Of a stretch of 56,249 nt of DNA, positions 1 to 7,559 are shown piece after piece. Position numbers and translations under genes: made by a program. The first letter of the stretch is position 1. The number at the start of each line of letters is the position of its first letter. The notes below the pieces were generated by a model, which was not told where the DNA came from, searched no databases, and saw only the letters and a program-made list of their open reading frames with translations. Source of the stretch: Chloroflexota bacterium (GTDB taxonomy: Bacteria > Chloroflexota > Dormibacteria > Dormibacterales > Dormibacteraceae); contig VBIU01000019.1 in assembly GCA_005880945.1 (NCBI GenBank), positions 1 to 56,249 on the forward strand. The letters run 5' to 3'.

Positions 1-570
1 GGGATAGCCGTTGGACTTGACGACGATGAAATCGCCGATCAGCCCAGAGTCAAAGCTCATCTCGCCCCGGATCATGTCGGTGAACTTGACCTCGCCGCCC
101 GGGACCTTGAACCGCACGGCGAACTCGGTTCGGCCCGCGGGTGGATTGTTCAAGCAACGGCGCGAGTATCTGTATGGACGCTTCTCCGCCTGTGCCTGCT
201 TGCGCTCCGAGTCGAGCTCTTCCGGGGTGCAGTAGCAGCGGTACGCCGTGCCATCGGCGAGCAGCCTGGCGGCGTGCTGCTTGTAGACGTCAAGGCGCTC
301 TGACTGGCGGTAGGGCGCGTGCGGTCCGCCCTTGTCGGGGCCTTCGTCCCAGTCCAACCCGAGCCAGTGCAGGCCTTCGTAGATGAGCTGCTCGTACTCG
401 GGGCGGTTGCGCTCCACGTCCGTGTCGTCGACCCGCAGCACGAAAGTGCCGCCCTCCTGGCGCGCGAAGACGAGGTTGTAGAGGGCAGTGCTGGCGGTTC
501 CAAGATGGGCGAAGCCAGTAGGGCTGGGCGCGATCCGCACCCGGACTGAGGACTCGTCAGACACCGCCAT
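1..570 (-). CDS. gltX: Glutamate-tRNA ligase, N-terminal part (cut by window edge)
   Basis: The first 190 residues of a class I glutamyl-tRNA synthetase, which charges tRNA(Glu) with glutamate in the cytoplasm. The reading frame is open to the window edge and starts with ATG at 570. APSPTG at residues 14-19 followed by HLGT (22-25) is the HIGH-type ATP-binding signature, and DDTD and DEGPD segments typical of GluRS follow. The KMSKS loop and anticodon-binding domain lie outside the window. It is divergent from the peptidase gene at 582, with only 11 bp between the two starts. The family assignment is secure; whether it is discriminating or non-discriminating cannot be told from this part. Confidence 0.95.
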   Translation of the reverse strand, partial: MAVSDESSVRVRIAPSPTGFAHLGTASTALYNLVFARQEGGTFVLRVDDTDVERNRPEYEQLIYEGLHWLGLDWDEGPDKGGPHAPYRQSERLDVYKQHAARLLADGTAYRCYCTPEELDSERKQAQAEKRPYRYSRRCLNNPPAGRTEFAVRFKVPGGEVKFTDMIRGEMSFDSGLIGDFIVVKSNGYP

Positions 571-575
571 ATGCT
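570..575 (+). promoter_or_regulatory. -10-like box TATGCT, leaderless arrangement
   Basis: TATGCT lies 6 bp before the GTG at 582, too close for a ribosome-binding leader. It fits a TANNNT -10 element whose transcript would begin at or next to the start codon. It overlaps the first codon of gltX on the other strand. Confidence 0.4.
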
Positions 576-581
576 ACGGGC

Positions 582-1304
582 GTGCCTGGATTGCTCGCCC
601 TTGTCGGAGGCGACGAGTTCAATGCGGGCAACGAGGAGCAGGACCGCATGCTCGCCGCCGCCGCCGGGCGAGGGCCGGCTTTCGTCGTCCCCACCGCCGC
701 CGCCCGTCAGAAGCCGGACGTGTCGGTTGCCCATGCCACGAGATGGTTCCAACAGTTCGGCATCGACCTGCAGGAGCTGCCTGTGCTCAAGCGCACCGAC
801 GCGAATTCCGCGGCCATCGCCGAACGTGCTCGAGCCGGAGGTTTCTTCTACCTGGTCGGCGGCGACCCAGGTTTGGTCGCTCAGGTGCTGCGCGGGTCGG
901 CTGTGTGGTCGGCAATGTTCCAGGCGTGGCGTGACGGCGCGGCGCTGGCCGGCTCGTCCGCGGGCGCGATGGCCCTCTGCAGCCACACGCTCGTGCGCGC
1001 GACCTGGCCCAATCGCTTCAACCGCCGGTCCGCCGATGCGCTCGGGCTTCTGCCGAAAACGGCGGTCTTGCCGCACTTCGACAGCTTCGGCCACCGGTGG
1101 GTCGAATCGGCGCAGGCGGCGGCACCGGGACTGATCCTGCTGGGCATCGATGAGCGCAGCGCGGCACTGTGGGATGGCGCGAGGTGGCTCGCCGCAGGCC
1201 CTGGAGCGGTGACTGTGGTCAACCGCTCGAAAGTCGCGCGCTTCACCTCCGGCCAGGAGATATCGGGTTTGCGGCGGCCCGCCAGTATGCTTCCGAAGCA
1301 GTGA
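582..1304 (+). CDS. Peptidase S51-like (cyanophycinase/dipeptidase E family) protein
   Basis: 240 residues, GTG start. The fold is that of class I glutamine-amidotransferase-like serine peptidases: an N-terminal strand ending LVGGDEF, a second LVGGDP turn at 91-96, and the nucleophile elbow AGSSAGAM with Ser126 in the G-S-S-A-G position typical of family S51. Members cleave Asp-X dipeptides (PepE) or cyanophycin. The substrate here is unknown, and no cyanophycin synthetase is visible nearby. There is no signal peptide, so it is probably cytoplasmic. Its stop overlaps a possible GTG start of the following hydrolase, suggesting co-transcription. Confidence 0.75.
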   Translation: MPGLLALVGGDEFNAGNEEQDRMLAAAAGRGPAFVVPTAAARQKPDVSVAHATRWFQQFGIDLQELPVLKRTDANSAAIAERARAGGFFYLVGGDPGLVAQVLRGSAVWSAMFQAWRDGAALAGSSAGAMALCSHTLVRATWPNRFNRRSADALGLLPKTAVLPHFDSFGHRWVESAQAAAPGLILLGIDERSAALWDGARWLAAGPGAVTVVNRSKVARFTSGQEISGLRRPASMLPKQ

Positions 1305-1315
1305 TCGCATCAGTC

Positions 1316-2200
1316 ATGAACCGCCCTCCGAAGACGCTGCACGCGGGGATGCTGCAGATGGGTTCGCTCCGAGTGCACCACATGCACGGGGGGCGCGGGA
1401 CGCCGGTCCTCTTCATCCATGGACTTGGCTCATCCGGCTACATGGAATGGCGTTTCAACCTCGAGTTCGCCGCCGCCCGCCACCGCGTCTACGCCCCCGA
1501 CCTGCCGGGCTTCGGAAGAACCGAGAAGCCACGTGCTCGCTACGGCGTGCCGTACTTCACGCGCTTCATCGAGCGATACATGGAAGATCGTGGGCTGCGC
1601 TCGGCAGCGGTCGTCGGCGCGTCGCTTGGCGGGCGCGTCGCACTTGAGCTGGCCCTCAGGCACCCCAAGCTCGTACGCAAGCTGGTGTTGGTCAACGCGC
1701 TGGGTCTCGGCCGCCCGAACCTTCAGCTCTCATACGGGTTGATGACGCTGCCCCGTGTCGGCGAGGCGTTCATGAAATTTGCCGGCGACGCCGTCCGCCT
1801 GGCGCCGCAGAGGGTGATCCGGCGGGTCGCAGCTCGTTACGCGGGATCGGGCGGGAACCTGTCGAGAACGATGGACGACGACTACTTCACGAATCTGCGC
1901 GAGCTCTACGCAGCCGACGGCTATCCGGACGCGTACCTTGCCACGGTCCGCTCTTTGGTTACCCCCAAGGCGCTCCTGGCTGCCGATTACGACATGTCGA
2001 GGCGCCTGAGCGAGCTGAAGGCGCCGGTGCAGATCATCTGGGGCGCCGACGATCCGCTGTTCCCAGTCGCACATGCGGCCCGGGCCCACGCGTTGATCGC
2101 GCGGTCGCGGCTGGCAGTGCTGGAGGGCGCCGGCCACACTCCTCAGGCGGAGCGTCCCGAGGAGTTCAACCGCGTCCTCGACAATTTCCTCTCCTCCTAG
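1316..2200 (+). CDS. Alpha/beta hydrolase
   Basis: 294 residues from ATG 1316; an in-frame GTG at 1301 that overlaps the previous stop is an alternative. It is a classical alpha/beta-hydrolase: oxyanion-hole motif HGLGSSG (35-41), nucleophile elbow GASLGG with Ser103, acid in WGADDP (Asp246) and catalytic His274 in GAGHTP. This layout is shared by esterases, haloperoxidase-like enzymes and C-C bond hydrolases, so the substrate cannot be assigned. It is followed directly by a lipid acyltransferase, so a role in lipid or ester turnover is possible. Confidence 0.8.
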   Translation: MNRPPKTLHAGMLQMGSLRVHHMHGGRGTPVLFIHGLGSSGYMEWRFNLEFAAARHRVYAPDLPGFGRTEKPRARYGVPYFTRFIERYMEDRGLRSAAVVGASLGGRVALELALRHPKLVRKLVLVNALGLGRPNLQLSYGLMTLPRVGEAFMKFAGDAVRLAPQRVIRRVAARYAGSGGNLSRTMDDDYFTNLRELYAADGYPDAYLATVRSLVTPKALLAADYDMSRRLSELKAPVQIIWGADDPLFPVAHAARAHALIARSRLAVLEGAGHTPQAERPEEFNRVLDNFLSS

Positions 2201-2324
2201 GGGAGAACCGCCGCGACAGTACACCGGTCCTGAGTACCGGGCGCTGGTCGATGCCCCGATCGACCCGCTGGTCCACCCGGATCCCACGCATCCGGCGCGC
2301 CTCTATCGCATCATCCGCGGGTTC

Positions 2325-2921
2325 GTGAGATGGCTCGTGCCGAAGATGTTCCGCGTCAGGGTCAGCGGTCTCGAGAACATCCCAACGCCTCCGTTCATCA
2401 TCGCCGCGAACCACCAGGCCTGGTTCGACTCGGCGTTCATCGTTCCTTTTTTTCCGGAAGCTCCGTTGATCTACACGATGGCCAAACGGGAAACGGTTTT
2501 CAACCGCGCCTGGAAGCGGCGACTCCTGCCACTCATCGGCGTATTCCCGATTTCGCCGCACCAGGGACAGCTCGACGAGGCCGGCCTGAGAACCGTCTAC
2601 CAGGTTCTCGCTAGAGGCGGCGCCGTCCTGATGTTCCCGGAAGGGCGCTACTCGCGCGGCCGCGCGCTCCGCCCGCTCAAGGTCGGCATCGGCCACTTCG
2701 CGCTCCAGGCAGGGGTACCGATTGTCCCCGTCGCGGTCAGAGGTACCGACGTCCTTCGACCGTTCAGCCGGGTTGACGTTTCCATCGGCCCGCCGATCTA
2801 TCCCGATCCACCGGCGTGGTGGTCGCTGAGCCAGAAGGTCGGGCAGGTGGTGGAAACCGTTCAGCGCGCCATCACGTCCGGCCTGCAGCGACGTCGGGAA
2901 GGTTCGGGACCCAAAGGTTAG
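2325..2921 (+). CDS. Lysophospholipid acyltransferase (PlsC/LPLAT family)
   Basis: 198 residues from GTG 2325. The catalytic block NHQAWFD (His30, Asp35) is the NHX4D motif of 1-acylglycerol-3-phosphate acyltransferases, and FPEG (104-107) is the glycerolipid-binding motif. The last hydrophobic strand before the variable tail is also typical. It probably acylates a lysophospholipid at the membrane face. The frame stays open and protein-like upstream of 2325 back to about 2202 but holds no ATG, GTG or TTG, so the true start may be a rare codon such as CTG 2244. It is probably translated with the upstream hydrolase. Confidence 0.8.
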   Translation: MRWLVPKMFRVRVSGLENIPTPPFIIAANHQAWFDSAFIVPFFPEAPLIYTMAKRETVFNRAWKRRLLPLIGVFPISPHQGQLDEAGLRTVYQVLARGGAVLMFPEGRYSRGRALRPLKVGIGHFALQAGVPIVPVAVRGTDVLRPFSRVDVSIGPPIYPDPPAWWSLSQKVGQVVETVQRAITSGLQRRREGSGPKG

Positions 2922-2927
2922 TATCCG

Positions 2928-3866
2928 GTGGCCTTGCACCTGGTCATCGGCGCGGGAGAGTTCCTCGGCGACTCCGTCGCGCGGGCGCTGGCCGGCGAGG
3001 TGCCGGTAATCGCGCTGAATGCGGACGCCGATGACGAGTCGTTGAGTGATGCGATCAGCGCCGTCGAGGTCGTGCACGTCTGCGCCCAGACGTGGTCGCC
3101 GGCGCACAGGCTGCGTTACCGCAGGGCGATCCCATCGCTGCTCAAGCGGGTCATGGAGGCCGCCCATCACGCAGGCGTGCGGCGAATCGTCCATCTCTCG
3201 ACAGCGGACGTGTACGGCCCCGATCACTTCGCGCGCATCACCGAGAGATCGAAACTTCGACCCGTACACGCCTACGAGCGGCTGAAGCTGTTCGAAGAGC
3301 GCTGGATGGTCGACGCACCCAAAGGCCTCGAGGTCGTGATCCTTCGGCCGGCGCGCGTGTTCGGCTCTGGAGAGGACTGGATTCTCCCACGGCTCATGCG
3401 CACCCTCGCGCGAGGCCGCTTGTGGCTGCCCGGCGGGGGCCGGGGCCTGCAAACGTTTGTGTCAGCGGGCGACGTCGGTCGCGCCTGCCTTGCCGCGGCC
3501 GACCGCGGCCGCCCTGGACACAGCTACCTCGTCGCCGGATTCGACGCGTCGTGGCGCGACCTCATCGAGTCGGCGGCAAGGTCGGCCGGCATCGAAGCCG
3601 ACATCGTTTCCATGCCATACGACCTCGCGTACCTGAAGGCTCTGGCCACCGAGACCGTGACGCCTCCGGGCGCAGTTGTTTGGCCAGGCATCTACGCGGT
3701 GGACGTGATCGGAAAGCCTCACTACTACGACGATTCGCACTCGCGGCGAGAGCTGACCTGGTCGCCGTCAGTTGGGAGCTTCGAGCAGGATATGCCTCAG
3801 ATGGCCCACTGGCTTACGGAGCTGACGGCCGGCGCGCCGGCGGCTATTTCACGGCGAGGCAGGTGA
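2928..3866 (+). CDS. NAD(P)-dependent epimerase/dehydratase (SDR family)
   Basis: 312 residues, GTG start 6 bp after the acyltransferase stop. An extended short-chain dehydrogenase: Rossmann motif GAGEFLG (8-14), a serine at LSTADVYG (90-97) and the YxxxK pair Tyr116/Lys120. Family members act on nucleotide sugars or on sterol- and terpenoid-like substrates; nothing here fixes the substrate. It shares a strand and tight spacing with the hydrolase and acyltransferase, so a lipid or envelope-sugar role is plausible. Its 3' end overlaps the convergent AsnC-domain gene by 23 bp. Confidence 0.75.
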   Translation: MALHLVIGAGEFLGDSVARALAGEVPVIALNADADDESLSDAISAVEVVHVCAQTWSPAHRLRYRRAIPSLLKRVMEAAHHAGVRRIVHLSTADVYGPDHFARITERSKLRPVHAYERLKLFEERWMVDAPKGLEVVILRPARVFGSGEDWILPRLMRTLARGRLWLPGGGRGLQTFVSAGDVGRACLAAADRGRPGHSYLVAGFDASWRDLIESAARSAGIEADIVSMPYDLAYLKALATETVTPPGAVVWPGIYAVDVIGKPHYYDDSHSRRELTWSPSVGSFEQDMPQMAHWLTELTAGAPAAISRRGR

Positions 3867-4071
3867 CCGTTTTGAAGACGCCATCGATCTTCTGGATCTT
3901 GTCTACGATCAGCGAACCGATCGAGTTGACGTCCGGCGCCTCGCACACCGCTATGACGTCGTACTCGCCGGTGATCGCGTCCGCCGCTGTGATGCCGCCG
4001 ACACCTTCCATCTTCTTGGCCACCTCGAGCGCGCGTCCGGGCGATGCGTTGATCAGGACATAGGCCTTCAT
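3844..4071 (-). CDS. Stand-alone Lrp/AsnC ligand-binding (RAM) domain protein
   Basis: 75 residues. Only the amino-acid-binding RAM domain of Lrp/AsnC regulators is present, with no helix-turn-helix. The segment ITGEYDVIAVCEAPD and the ending FKTVTCLAVK match the family. The start is ATG 4071, preceded by a strong purine-rich ribosome site (GGGGGG, 7 bp upstream); an in-frame GTG at 4086 is less likely. It lies 69 bp downstream of threonine dehydratase on the same strand. Small RAM proteins of this kind oligomerise and bind amino acids. Confidence 0.8.
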   Translation of the reverse strand: MKAYVLINASPGRALEVAKKMEGVGGITAADAITGEYDVIAVCEAPDVNSIGSLIVDKIQKIDGVFKTVTCLAVK

Positions 4072-4140
4072 TCGTCTACCCCCCACCTGATTACGGTTGG
4101 TTCGATCGTGCCCCCAGAGTACACGTAGACCTGGCGGCCG

Positions 4141-5124
4141 TCAGCGCGATTTGAGGGCGCGAATCATCACCTCATCGGTGACGTTGGCGCCGGACAGGAT
4201 CACGACCACCCTCTCGTTTGGTGCAGGGCTGTAGTGGTACAGGAGAGCGGCCATTGCGGCGGCCCCGGCCGGCTCGGCCAGCAGGTGCTCCCATTCGAAA
4301 AGCAGCCGGATCGCACGCAGCATCTCAGCGTCCTCCACGAGCACGACATCGTCGACGTAGCGCTGCGCGAGCTCCAGGGTCAGCTTGCCGGGGGCTGAGG
4401 CGGCCAGCCCGTCTGCGATCGTGTTGACGCGTTCGAGAGTCACCACCCGACCCGCCTTCAGCGACCGGTGCATTCCGTCGGCGCCAGTCGGCTCCACTCC
4501 GATGATCCGAACCTTGGGCCTCCGCTCCTTGATGTAAAGGGCGATGCCGCCGATCAATCCACCACCACCTATCGGCACCAACACCGTGTCGAAGTCATCG
4601 AGATCGCGCAGCAGCTCGACGCCGATGGTGCCCTGTCCCGCGATGACGTCCGGGTCGTTGAACGCGTGCACGAAGGTCGCGCCTCCTTCCTCCTGGTGGC
4701 GCATGGCCTCGAGATACGCGTCGTTGTAGTTACGTCCGGCTTGAACGACGGTGGCTCCGAGCCTCTTGATGGCCTCGACCTTCAGCTGGTTGGCCGTCTC
4801 CGGCACGAAGACCGTCGCCGGGATCTTGAAGGCCGCGGCCGCGTAAGCGACGCCCTGGCCGTGGTTGCCGGCGGAGGCCGTGACCACACCCTCACTGCCC
4901 TTCTCGGGATGGAGCCGCATGACTTTTGTGAGCGCCCCCCGCACCTTGAACGCGCGGATCGGCTGGATCGATTCCACCTTGACGTGGACGTGGCAGCCCG
5001 CCTTGTGCGTGAACGCTCGCGAGTATTGAAGAGGGGTCGGTGATAGATAACCGGCAAGGTCGCGCGCCGCCCTTTCAATCGAGCTTGGTGTGATGCTGGC
5101 GATCTCGGAACCGACTTCGCGCAA
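4141..5124 (-). CDS. ilvA: Threonine/serine dehydratase (PLP-dependent), ACT-less
   Basis: 327 residues with a TTG start; an in-frame stop 6 bp upstream rules out a longer form. Fold type II PLP enzyme: Schiff-base Lys60 in RAFKVRGA, SAGNHGQG (84-91), and the phosphate-binding tetraglycine loop at 186-189. It deaminates threonine to 2-oxobutyrate, the entry to isoleucine synthesis and, through propionyl-CoA, to the methylmalonyl route found elsewhere in this window. The length matches the catabolic/short type without C-terminal ACT regulatory domains. It is operonic with a 52-residue ORF and a thioesterase upstream and a RAM-domain protein downstream. Confidence 0.88.
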   Translation of the reverse strand: MREVGSEIASITPSSIERAARDLAGYLSPTPLQYSRAFTHKAGCHVHVKVESIQPIRAFKVRGALTKVMRLHPEKGSEGVVTASAGNHGQGVAYAAAAFKIPATVFVPETANQLKVEAIKRLGATVVQAGRNYNDAYLEAMRHQEEGGATFVHAFNDPDVIAGQGTIGVELLRDLDDFDTVLVPIGGGGLIGGIALYIKERRPKVRIIGVEPTGADGMHRSLKAGRVVTLERVNTIADGLAASAPGKLTLELAQRYVDDVVLVEDAEMLRAIRLLFEWEHLLAEPAGAAAMAALLYHYSPAPNERVVVILSGANVTDEVMIRALKSR

Positions 5125-5127
5125 CGG

Positions 5128-5286
5128 CTAGCTCGGCTTCGGCCTGCGCCGCTTGCTTGCGATGTGCAGGGCCAGCTTCTTCAAGCCCGGATTGACAGCC
5201 ACGACCTTCGGCGGCCGGATTTTTCTGTCCCGCGCCCGATTGCGCGCGCTTTCTCGTGGAGATATCCGCTCGAGGTCATCGCCCAT
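5128..5286 (-). CDS. Small basic protein, 52 residues, unknown function
   Basis: An ATG at 5286 opens 52 codons ending in TAG at 5128. It fits between the thioesterase stop (4 bp upstream) and the dehydratase TTG (3 bp downstream). The product starts MGDDLERISPRE and is rich in Arg and Lys, with a basic stretch NRARDRKIRPPK and a tail SKRRRPKPS, so it could bind nucleic acid. I recognise no family. The tight fit between two real genes is the main support; conservation would be needed to confirm it. Confidence 0.5.
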   Translation of the reverse strand: MGDDLERISPRESARNRARDRKIRPPKVVAVNPGLKKLALHIASKRRRPKPS

Positions 5287-5290
5287 GGGG

Positions 5291-5659
5291 CTAAAAGTCT
5301 GCGGGAACTATCGCTCGCTTGTGTGTCCCTGAGCCGAGGAGCTTGTCGCCCTGGTGGCACTCGACGTCGAAGTAGAGCTTGTTGCCCTTGACCTCGGTCA
5401 GCGTGCTGCTGACGACCACCGTGCTGCCCGGCGCCGCGGGCGCCAGGTGCCGGACGTGCACCTCGTAGCCGACGGTGGTCTGCCCTTCGGGTAGCAGTCC
5501 GTGAAGAGCCTTGTGGCTCGCCGCCTCCATCAGGCCGATCATCGCGGGGGTCGAAAAGGTGCCCTGGCCGCCCACGTGGCGGGTGATCAGTTCGCCCTCG
5601 ACAACCCGCTCCAACCGCGCTTCGAGGCCAGGGTGGATGCCATCCGACGTCGCCAACAC
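5291..5659 (-). CDS. Hotdog thioesterase, fluoroacetyl-CoA thioesterase (FlK)-like
   Basis: 122 residues, GTG start. A single hotdog domain of the FlK-like family. Thr37 (in STPAM), Glu45 (in LMEAAS) and His71 (in VRHLAP) have the same spacing as the FlK catalytic residues Thr42, Glu50 and His76, so it should be an active acyl-CoA thioesterase. Most family members are housekeeping enzymes of unknown substrate rather than fluoroacetate-resistance proteins. It heads the minus-strand operon with the small basic ORF, threonine dehydratase and RAM protein. Confidence 0.8.
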   Translation of the reverse strand: MLATSDGIHPGLEARLERVVEGELITRHVGGQGTFSTPAMIGLMEAASHKALHGLLPEGQTTVGYEVHVRHLAPAAPGSTVVVSSTLTEVKGNKLYFDVECHQGDKLLGSGTHKRAIVPADF

Positions 5660-5852
5660 TTAGATTGTCGGTGATGACCAGATGGTCGCGGGCGGAGCTC
5701 CCCACCGGATCTTCGGCGCCCAGGCGCCCCATCTGCGTTGTTGCGGCCTCCGCTCCTCACTTACGCATCAACGGATGCGCGCGCTCCGGTGCTCGGTCGC
5801 GCCTAGCAGCTGGAGCACCTGAACACCGAATCTCTCGCCGGGGCCTCCACCC

Positions 5853-6782
5853 GTGACCATGCCGATCGTGCGCAAGGCGATCTTTCCCGCTGCCGGTCTG
5901 GGGACCAGGTTCCTGCCCGTCACCAAGGCGCAGCCGAAGGAGATGCTGCCCCTGGTCGACAAGCCGACGATCCAGTACGGCGTAGAGGAGGCGATCGCCA
6001 GCGGAATCGAGCAGGTGATCATGGTCACCGGCGGCGGCAAGCGGGCGATCGTCGACCATTTCGATCGATCTCTGGAGCTCGAGCATTACCTCCGAAAGCG
6101 TGGCAGGGAAGACCTTCTGGCCATCCTCGCGAGGGTCGACCGCCTCAGCGACCTCGTCGACATCACCTACATCCAGCAGAAGGAGCCGCTCGGCCTCGGC
6201 CATGCGGTGTGGACTGCTCGAAGGCTGGTGGAAGGCGAGGCCTGCGCTGTCCTTCTTGCCGACGACGTGATTCTGGGGGGCGATCCTTGCCTCAAGCAGC
6301 TCATCGAGGCGCATCGCAACACCGGGGCAACCGTGCTTGCGGTTCGCCGCTTTCCTCGTAGCCAGGTCGGCCGCTACGGCGTCGTGGTGGCCGACAGTGG
6401 CAGCGGGCGGCTGCACAAGGTCACCGACATGGTCGAGAAGCCGAAGCCGGGAACCGAGCCGTCGGACCTGGCGATCATCGGCCGGTACGTCCTGACCCCT
6501 GCGGTGATGGCCGAGCTCGAGCGCGTCGAGCCCGGCGCCGGCACGGAGATCCAGCTCACCGATGCGATCAAACGCTCGATCGGCGCACACGCCGTCGTCG
6601 CGCTGGAGTTCGAGGGGGACTACTACGACACCGGGACGGTTCCGGGCTACCTCCGGGCGAACCTGACGATGGCGATGAAGAGAGAGGACCTTCGGGAGGA
6701 GCTCGGCCCCCTGCTCAAGGAGCTGCTGGACGAGTGGCTGTCGGTCGAGGCGGTCGGGGAATCGCCGCATACGGGGCTATAA
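5853..6782 (+). CDS. galU: UTP-glucose-1-phosphate uridylyltransferase
   Basis: 309 residues from GTG 5853; ATG 5859 is an equally possible start. The nucleotidyltransferase signature PAAGLGTRFLP near the N-terminus, the KEMLPLVDKP block, VLLADD and the VEKPKP segment are those of bacterial GalU. The enzyme makes UDP-glucose from UTP and glucose-1-phosphate for envelope polysaccharides, glycolipids or trehalose. The upstream gap 5660-5852 (193 bp) holds no gene I can support, only GC-rich sequence. Length is normal for the family. Confidence 0.93.
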   Translation: MTMPIVRKAIFPAAGLGTRFLPVTKAQPKEMLPLVDKPTIQYGVEEAIASGIEQVIMVTGGGKRAIVDHFDRSLELEHYLRKRGREDLLAILARVDRLSDLVDITYIQQKEPLGLGHAVWTARRLVEGEACAVLLADDVILGGDPCLKQLIEAHRNTGATVLAVRRFPRSQVGRYGVVVADSGSGRLHKVTDMVEKPKPGTEPSDLAIIGRYVLTPAVMAELERVEPGAGTEIQLTDAIKRSIGAHAVVALEFEGDYYDTGTVPGYLRANLTMAMKREDLREELGPLLKELLDEWLSVEAVGESPHTGL

Positions 6783-6783
6783 T
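6778..6783 (+). promoter_or_regulatory. Consensus -10 box TATAAT
   Basis: A perfect TATAAT overlaps the galU stop codon, 46 bp before the ATG at 6830. No good -35 hexamer lies 16-18 bp upstream. It probably drives the small gene at 6830. Confidence 0.45.
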
Positions 6784-6829
6784 CGGAATACCGCTCAATG
6801 AGCCGAACCCCCGCCCGAGTGATTTACCT

Positions 6830-7099
6830 ATGGCTGTTTCAGGACGAAGAAGATTCGACGACGACAAAGTTGTCAAGTATGAAACCCCGGAGAAGGACTT
6901 CGAGGTCGAGGTTTCGCGCACCCTCAACAAGTGGTGCGTCACGGTCTACCAGATGCCCGACAAGCAGATCCTGGTCCAGGACTTCTTCCCGGAGCGCTGG
7001 AAGGCGCTCGCACGGGCGCAGGACTTCATTCGCCTCCTGAACCAGCGAAAGAAGAAAGAAGAGGAAGGGAACGCGGGCGCGAACGACGACGACTACTGA
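6830..7099 (+). CDS. Small conserved-looking protein, unknown function
   Basis: 89 residues from ATG 6830. A short N-terminal basic patch (SGRRRFDDDK) is followed by a compact alpha/beta-like region with aromatic residues (KWCVTVYQ, LVQDFFPERWKAL), a lysine-rich helix NQRKKKEEE and an acidic tail ending in DDDY. There are no membrane segments or signal peptide. I do not recognise a family. The highly charged tail suggests a soluble, possibly nucleic-acid- or ribosome-associated protein, but that is a guess. It is preceded by TATAAT at 6778. Confidence 0.6.
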   Translation: MAVSGRRRFDDDKVVKYETPEKDFEVEVSRTLNKWCVTVYQMPDKQILVQDFFPERWKALARAQDFIRLLNQRKKKEEEGNAGANDDDY

Positions 7100-7175
7100 A
7101 AAGCGCGGGTGAGGACGCAGGTCCTCCCCCACGGAACCCCCTCCTGTTTATGGCGACGCCCGGAGGTGCTTGGCT

Positions 7176-7222
7176 GTGGCGCGCTTGGGTGACGGCCGGG
7201 ATGAACCCGGCCTGAGTGCCAC
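7176..7222. other. Structured intergenic element with nested hairpins
   Basis: Between 7100 and 7286 lies a perfect 7-bp stem (GGCCGGG 7194-7200, CCCGGCC 7206-7212, loop ATGAA), enclosed by GTGGC (7176-7180) pairing with GCCAC (7218-7222). There is no T-tract. It could be a terminator for the gene at 6830 or part of a structured RNA. It matches no riboswitch consensus I know. Confidence 0.35.
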
Positions 7223-7271
7223 CCGCCAATGGCCTTTGATGCGCCGCCCGATGACGGTTCTCCGGTCTCGT

Positions 7272-7277
7272 TAGAAT
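7272..7277 (+). promoter_or_regulatory. -10-like box TAGAAT, leaderless arrangement
   Basis: TAGAAT lies 9 bp before GTG 7287, the spacing expected if transcription begins at the start codon. No ribosome-binding site is present. Confidence 0.45.
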
Positions 7278-7286
7278 TCACGGCTC

Positions 7287-7559
7287 GTGAGCTGGGATTT
7301 TGTCAGGCGTGAGTGGGGTGCGGTGACGTTCGTGCTAACGGTCATCGTCGGCATGATCGTGGTGCCGCTGGCTCTTTACTTCGCCAACCAGGGCCCGGGC
7401 GCGGTCGCGGTTCCAACCGTGCCGGTCACGAGCAGCCCGCAGGCAAGCGGCGTGCACACCAGCCCAACGCCGTCCCCATCGCCTTCGACGAGTCCATCGA
7501 AGACCCCCTCGCCAAAGCCGACGAAGAGTCCTTCGCCGAGTCCTTCTAAGAGCCCTTAG
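7287..7559 (+). CDS. Small single-pass membrane protein with Ser/Pro-rich tail
   Basis: 90 residues, GTG start. A short positively charged N-terminus (MSWDFVRREW), one hydrophobic helix at about 11-33, then a low-complexity tail of SP/SPK/TPSP repeats to the end. The layout suggests an N-in, C-out anchor with a flexible extracytoplasmic tail near the cell wall. No family is recognisable. The stop codon shares a 4-bp TTAG overlap with the convergent gene. Confidence 0.6.
   Translation: MSWDFVRREWGAVTFVLTVIVGMIVVPLALYFANQGPGAVAVPTVPVTSSPQASGVHTSPTPSPSPSTSPSKTPSPKPTKSPSPSPSKSP

Noticed and set aside
150-1310. Long minus-strand open frame (386 codons) across the S51 peptidase and gltX
   Set aside because: Its protein is Arg/Ser-rich without motifs, and both gltX and the S51 peptidase occupy the region in other frames with clear family motifs.
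2166-3452. 428-codon minus-strand open frame opposite the acyltransferase and epimerase
   Set aside because: A GC-rich antisense shadow: no motif, very high Arg/Asp, while the plus strand carries two recognisable families.
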